Of a DNA stretch of 64,000 nt, positions 57,776 to 64,000 are shown one piece after another. The DNA is taken from assembly GCA_947623455.1 (NCBI GenBank), contig OX392545.1, positions 22,542,001 to 22,606,000 of the forward strand, given 5' to 3'. Position numbers and translations under genes: made by a program. This DNA comes from Mimachlamys varia (lineage: Eukaryota > Mollusca > Bivalvia > Pectinida > Pectinidae). How positions within the stretch are numbered: position 1 is the first letter of the stretch; every line of letters starts with the position of its first letter. The notes under the pieces were generated by a model. The model saw nothing but the letters and a program-made list of their open reading frames with translations, searched no databases and was not told the DNA's origin.

Positions 57776-60410
57776 GTGATATCCTATGTAATACAGACTA
57801 ACACCCTAATTTTCTCCCCATGTAATACAAACTTACTCCCTGTGTTATACAGACTTGCTCCCTATATAATAAACAGACCGATGTAAAAGAGACTGACACC
57901 CTATGTAATACAGACTGACACCCTATGTAATACAGACTGACACCCTATGTAATACAGATTGACTCCCCATGTAATATACATACTGACACTCTATGTAATA
58001 CATACTGAATCCCTATGTAGTACAGACTGACACCCTATGTCATACAGATTGACTCCCCATGTAATATACAGACTGACTCCCTATGTAATACAGACTGACT
58101 CCCTATGTGATACAGACTGACACCCTATGTAATACAGACTGACACCCAATGTCATATAGATTGACTCCCTATGTAATATACAGACTGACACCCAATGTAA
58201 TACAGACTGACTCCCTATGTGATACAGACTGACACCCTATGTAATACAGACTGACACCCTATGTAATACAGACTGACACCCTATGTAATACAGATTGACT
58301 CCCCATGTAATATACAGACTGACACCCAATGTAATACAGACTGACACCCTATGTAATATACAGACTGACACCCAATATAATACAGACTGACACCCTATGT
58401 AATATACAGACTGACACCCAATGTAATACAGACTAACACCCTATGTAATATACAGACTGACACCCAATGTAATACAGACTGACACCCTATGTAATATACA
58501 GACTGACACCCAATATAATACAGACTGACACCCTATGTAATACAGACTGACACCCTATGTAATACAGACTGACACCCTATGTAATACAGACTGACACCCA
58601 ATGTCATATAGATTGACTCCCTATGTAATATACAGACTGACACCCAATGTAATACAGACTGACTCCCTATGTGATACAGACTGACACCCTATGTAATACA
58701 GACTGACAACCTATGTAATACAGACTGACACCCTATGTAATACAGATTGACTCCCCATGTAATATACAGACTGACACCCAATGTAATACAGACTGACACC
58801 CTATGTAATATACAGACTGACACCCAATATAATACAGACTGACACCCAATATAATACAGACTGACACCCTATGTAATATACAGACTGACACCCAATGTAA
58901 TACAGACTAACACCCTATGTAATATACAGACTGACACCCAATGTAATACAGACTGACACCCTATGTAATATACAGACTGACACCCTATGTAATACAGACT
59001 GACACCCTATGTAATACAGACTGACACCCTATGTAATACAGACTGACACCCTATGTAATATACAGACTGACACTCAATGTAATATACAGACTGACACCCA
59101 ATGTAATACAGACTGACACCCAATGTAATACAGACTGACACCCTATGTAATATACAGACTGACACCCAATGTAATACAGACTGACACACTATGTAATATA
59201 CAGACTGACACCCAATGTAATACAGACTGACTCCCTATGTGATACAGACTGACACCCTATGTAATATACAGACTGACACCCTATGTGATATACAGACTGA
59301 CACCTTATGTAATATTCAGACTGACACCCTATGTAATACAGACTGACACCCTATGTAATACAGACTGACACCCTATGTAATACAGATTGACTCCCCATGT
59401 AATATACAGACTGACACCCAATGTAATACAGACTGACACCCTATGTAATATACAGACTGACACCCAATATAATACAGACTGACACCCTATGTAATATACA
59501 GACTGACACCCAATGTAATACAGACTAACACCCTATGTAATATACAGACTGACACCCAATGTAATACAGACTGACACCCTATGTAATATACAGACTGACA
59601 CCCAATATAATACAGACTGACACCCTATGTAATACAGACTGGCACCCTATGTAATACAGACTGACACCCTATGTAATACAGACTGACACCCAATGTCATA
59701 TAGATTGACTCCCTATGTAATATACAGACTGACACCCAATGTAATACAGACTGACTCCCTATGTGATACAGACTGACACCCTATGTAATACAGACTGACA
59801 CCCTATGTAATACAGACTGACACCCTATGTAATACAGATTGACTCCCCATGTAATATACAGACTGACACCCAATGTAATACAGACTGACACCCTATGTAA
59901 TACACAGACTGACACCCAATATAATACAGACTGACACCCTATGTAATATACAGACTGACACCCAATGTAATACAGACTAACACCCTATGTAATATACAGA
60001 CTGACACCCAATGTAATACAGACTGACACCCTATGTAATATACAGACTGACACCCTATGTAATACAGACTGACACCCTATGTAATACAGACTGACACCCT
60101 ATGTAATATACAGACTGACACTCAATGTAATATACAGACTGACACCCAATGTAATACAGACTGACACCCAATGTAATACAGACTGACACCCTATGTAATA
60201 TACAGACTGACACCCAATGTAATACAGACTGACACACTATGTAATATACAGACTAACACCCAATGTAATACAGACTGACTCCCTATGTGATACAGACTGA
60301 CACCCTATGTAATATACAGACTGACACCCTATGTGATATACAGACTGACACCTTATGTAATATTCAGACTGACACCCTATGTAATACAGACTGACACCCT
60401 ATGTAAGGGC
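57776..60410. repeat. 2.6-kb minisatellite, 22-24-bp units, with higher-order structure
   Basis: Units such as ACAGACTGACACCCTATGTAAT, and 24-bp variants with 'aatatacag', cover the region. Marker variants repeat at long spacing: 'caccttatgtaatattcag' at 59301 and 60349 (1048 bp apart), and 'cacccaatgtcatatag' at 58143, 58595 and 59687 (452 and 1092 bp). Hence a block of about 1.05-1.09 kb is duplicated, differing by about two units. Minus-strand ORFs of 60 aa that are identical at both places are artefacts of this duplication. Confidence 0.93.
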
Positions 60411-61018
60411 GGACATCTTTGATTTTGCATTAATAGTTTGTGATCCCTATTTCTTGAGTTCTTGAGAAGCACTTGATGGATCTTACTCCAATTTCATATG
60501 TTAATGCCTAGTTGTGCCCTTTTGATTTTAGGTCTGATAATGGAGAATGGTGGCCATCTTGGATTTTACCATTTAAATTTAGCTTTATTCAAACTTTTGT
60601 AAGTTATTTATTATGTTTAAACAAATCTACAGAAGCATGCATGATGCAAGTGCTGCATTTCTGACCAACATTACGAGGCATATGCACTATTTAATTCCAA
60701 ATATTCTACATTTGAAAATGTCTTCATCATTTGTACTGGAGTTTGACAAGGCTCATACCATGCAAACTTATTATATGTGATGTCATGTTTCTATAAATGA
60801 AAATAGAATAGTCTAAACAGAGTATTTTGAGGTAAAGTGGTCTGATTATACCTGTTGTTCATTTATGTATATACACAGTAAAGATATTTCCTCTAATTAC
60901 ACGTAATATTTTGGTTGGATTTTGTAGAGTAAGTAAGTAAATATTTCTACAGGTAAGTTGTTACCTGAGAATTATACAGTTTACAGAAACAGGTTATAGC
61001 CATACCTGTAATGGCTCA
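60411..61018. other. non-coding
   Basis: No gene. Contains 'gatggatcttactcca' and 'ggagaatggtggccatcttgga', words of the 'animal dispersed repeat' type seen elsewhere in the window. Confidence 0.4.
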
Positions 61019-62919
61019 TTCCCCGAACACCAACTCTAGTAACTTGAAAGAAATGTGTTTATAAAGGAAATCCTTTGAAGTTTAAGTTATAGCCTGTTTC
61101 AACTAAGAATGTCAACTTATTTGATTTCTAGACATGATACTAAACTCAGTAATGAAGTTAATAAATTTTCATATAATACAGCTTTAAGTAATAGAAAATG
61201 ATCATTAAATATTGTTTTTTAGATTCAATAAATGAAAAATGGTAATTGAAATACATTATTTGAAAAACAAATCTCCTTAATCGAATTATTTAAAGCATAT
61301 TGATAATAAAATTAAGTTTCTATTCATACATATTATAGAATACATATTTAATACAGCACCGAAAGATAATTATTAGACAGCAGTATCTTATTTGAAAAAC
61401 ATTAAATGAAGACAAATATTACTAAACTGATGTCACACAAATTAAACACAATTAAATCTGTACAAGTTTAACTACTATATTCTGTGATATAAATAAGGCA
61501 TTTGACAAGGTTCGGCATGTAAATATTTTGTATAAACTTTACAAAAATGTTATAAAAAGAAAAAATATTTGGGTGGTTTAAAGCTTTATTATCTGACAGA
61601 AAACCAAAGGAAAATTATTGATGGATACCAATCAAATTGTTTCTATATATATGACCTTTTAGGTTACATGTATGTTAATTTAGATGTTTTTTGAATGGTG
61701 TAGTTGGTACATGTCAGATGAATTAAATTCAACTATACTAATTATACTAGCTCATACTTACATATATATTTTATATATAGTACTAACAGATTCTAGATGT
61801 ATAAGTAATGTATTCATATTTTAATAACTAAAGGAGTTCTCAAAATGTTATCTATATAAATCACAATTAAGGTATGAGAAAGGGATCTTTAAATGATAAA
61901 ACATGATACTGCTAATTTACTACTCCATCTACATCGAAATAAAATATTAAATCGTCAATGTATGAATATATAAAGAATATTGACTATCTTTGTTGGAAAA
62001 GACTTAAATAGGCTCAGCCTGCTTTCTAATAATTTTATTGGTACATGTATATTATTTCTTTGTAGTACTTGTTTATAATGTTTTGTATAAATAATGAAAT
62101 ATTTTGAAATAAGCATATGACAACAATTAACACAAATCTGACAGAAGGTACATAATGTACAAGTTAAATTAAAGGCCCAATATACGTTACTTTCGGCAAA
62201 ACTTGAAGCGAAAAAATCAAGCCTAATAACTTATTATATTTAGATTTTGTTCAGATAAACTGATATCAGCAATATTTAAAAATCAATTTTTACGCGGTTA
62301 CCGGTACAGCAGCAATTGAAACTCAGTATTTGTTTACATGTGTCCATTTTGAACTAACTTCTAACAGGGCCCCACCTGAATTATTCTCAATTCTTTTGAT
62401 TTCTCTGTCAAGAGTTTCTTGTTAGTGAAATATATAACCGCCCAGGTTAACTTCGTTTCAGACTCATTTTTGCATGGTTATCAACTGGATTTTTTTCATA
62501 ATTTTTCACGAATCCCGAAAAAAATGCCTGAAGTTACGTGTATTGAACATTTAACATATGATAATACTTATGTTTATTTACAAAATCTGAAAGAATGTAT
62601 ACGTTTAAATCAATATATGACAAAAATTTACACAAATCTGAAACTTATGTACATATCAATAAATATGATAATTTACACATATCTGACATCAGGTGTAATA
62701 TATGATAATTTTCCTAAATCTGCAGCTGTTTTATGTAGTTTCTATTTATCATTTATTTGCAAACATCATTAGTTATTGAGTATCTGATTAGTTACCAGAG
62801 GTTGATTTACCTGTGTAATTTACCTGTACAACATTTCTGCTATAGACTATAACTTACTATCATCACAACTGACCACCTAAGTTAACATGTTTTTATAAGC
62901 AGAGTTGGTGTTCGGGGAA
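61019..62919. repeat. 19-bp perfect inverted repeat enclosing 1.9 kb
   Basis: TTCCCCGAACACCAACTCT at 61019-61037 and its exact complement at 62901-62919. The interior is very AT-rich. No target-site duplication could be recognised, so it could be a degenerate element end pair or two oppositely oriented dispersed repeats. The ORF at 62419-62772 inside is AT-rich and unsupported. Confidence 0.65.
61474..61640 (+). pseudogene. LINE reverse-transcriptase relic (motif A region)
   Basis: CDINKAFDKVRHVNILYKLYKN is followed, after a frame change, by WFKALLSDRKPK and then IIDGYQSN. This order matches the motif A to 'YLSDRxQ' region of non-LTR reverse transcriptases. It is short, AT-mutated and frameshifted. 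Confidence 0.55.
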
Positions 62920-64000
62920 GTCCCCCCTGTAATTAGTACCTATTGTTCTCACTCTGTAACAACACTACCTGTGCCCTATATACTAAAATAGGATTAAGTT
63001 GGCTGAGTGGGAAGACACCTCCTGTGATAGGTACACAGATAACCTCTCAATACACTGTCCAATTAGTGTCAATGGACAGGTGTGTCAATCTGCTGTCCCG
63101 TCCAGCTGTGAGAATTAATTAAAACCTGGCATTGGTATTTAATGTAATTGAATGTACCGGTAATGGAAGTTGGACTTAGAATTACAGCAGTTGATATAAG
63201 GAGGGTGTGATTGATAATGCATGCATGTTATGTTTTTATTACCATATGCAATACTGCAAATATGTACCTATACATTCTCTTATGCCTTATATCATATATT
63301 TATTTTGGAATGTTATGAAATCAAATAAATAAAGCTGATTCACTGATATTAAATTGTGTATTGCTTTGTAACCTAAATCTTTTCTTTTTGAATACAATAA
63401 TAATATAGTTTCACATATATATGGAACTTTCACAAAAATAAATTCAATCAAAAAAGTACTTTAAAACATATACTTTCTAAATCTCTTCTATGTATATGCT
63501 GAATCATCATATCATCTATGAAATATTAAAATCTTCCCATAGTACTTCAAAAATAAATTGTTTTGTGTAAACATGTTAAAAATTATGCTATAAAAAGGAC
63601 AAATCATAACAGAAGAATTTTGGTACAAAAATGTACAACTAATAATTATAATCTATTACTGCTGCTGTTTTGTTTTAGTATGTGGTTAAACCAGGATAAA
63701 TTCTTTTAGCAGTAAGTAAGATGTCTGCCAAATCATATGTAAAGACAATAATCACGAACCTGTCATTTTATTATCAAAGCGAGACTTAATGTGTTGCATT
63801 TACAGCGACCTTGACATTGATTCCATATTTTCTGAGGTGGAAAAAAGTCAAATTCTTACTAGAATAACATTTTTCTATAAAACTCAATATTCCAAGACTT
63901 TTTCCGTGTAACAATGAAGTTTTCAGTCTAAATCAAGCTAGAATGTCAGAAAATCATGTTTTATCGGGCTTGGAAGGGACTTTATACTTGACAATGAAAA
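62920..64000. other. non-coding right edge
   Basis: AT-rich with no gene seen. The last bases end without a recognisable boundary. Confidence 0.4.

Noticed and set aside
57780..60410. CRISPR-like array
   Set aside because: Regular short repeats without unique spacers, in eukaryotic DNA. It is a minisatellite.
62419..62772. 117-codon plus-strand ORF
   Set aside because: AT-driven composition (Tyr, Ile, Asn, Lys), no motif, and no splice or promoter support.

Overview
This is eukaryotic, repeat-rich, AT-rich DNA with spliced genes. The transposon families, the many dispersed repeats carrying phrases like 'gggccataactc' and 'caagatggccgcc', and abundant minisatellites all suggest a lophotrochozoan, most likely a bivalve mollusc. 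I cannot name the species. I see no complete host gene. Almost all recognisable coding sequence belongs to mobile elements, plus two unassigned single-exon candidates at 12.5 and 16.8 kb.

The centrepiece is a 20.4-kb structure at 26009-46429 that reads as one intact giant DNA transposon. It is bounded by a perfect 6-bp target-site duplication (tcccag at 26003-26008 and 46430-46435) and by long terminal inverted repeats (left 1.19 kb, right 0.80 kb). The bulk of each inverted repeat is a 21-bp minisatellite, about 49 copies on the left and 30 on the right. Two convergent genes face each other inside: a 449-aa integrase-like DDE transposase (+, 27616-28965) and a five-exon, 732-aa HECT-type ubiquitin ligase (-, 41467-33700). 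Both start with a similar short SAM-like domain of about 55 residues, and both have a 3' splice acceptor just upstream of the ATG. I infer that the two proteins act together: the integrase moves the element, and the ligase is docked to it or shares its partners.

Left of this element, in order: a degenerate DIRS/Ngaro-type tyrosine-recombinase retrotransposon (396-4077, -) with an intact SGNH-hydrolase ORF beside it (5012-5584, -); a broken Kolobok-type transposase gene (7381-9566, -) split by a 389-bp MITE with 9-bp target-site duplications; several tandem arrays (10.7-16.7 kb); a pogo/Tigger-like MITE (13476-13652); tRNA-derived SINEs; and a 2.5-kb unit built from 146-bp monomers (23014-25575).

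Right of it: dispersed repeats, an 897-bp non-autonomous hAT-like element (50238-51134), a gypsy-type gag remnant (51901-52185, -), a Penelope-like reverse transcriptase with one nonsense codon (54587-55560, +), a long foldback (55910-56005), a CR1/L2-type LINE with an internal deletion (56046-57390, +), a 2.6-kb minisatellite with a higher-order duplication of about 1.05 kb (57776-60410), and an AT-rich segment bounded by a 19-bp inverted repeat that holds another LINE relic (61019-62919). The 3' tail of the LINE at 57.3 kb matches the tail of the SINE at 22.3 kb, an apparent LINE-SINE pair.
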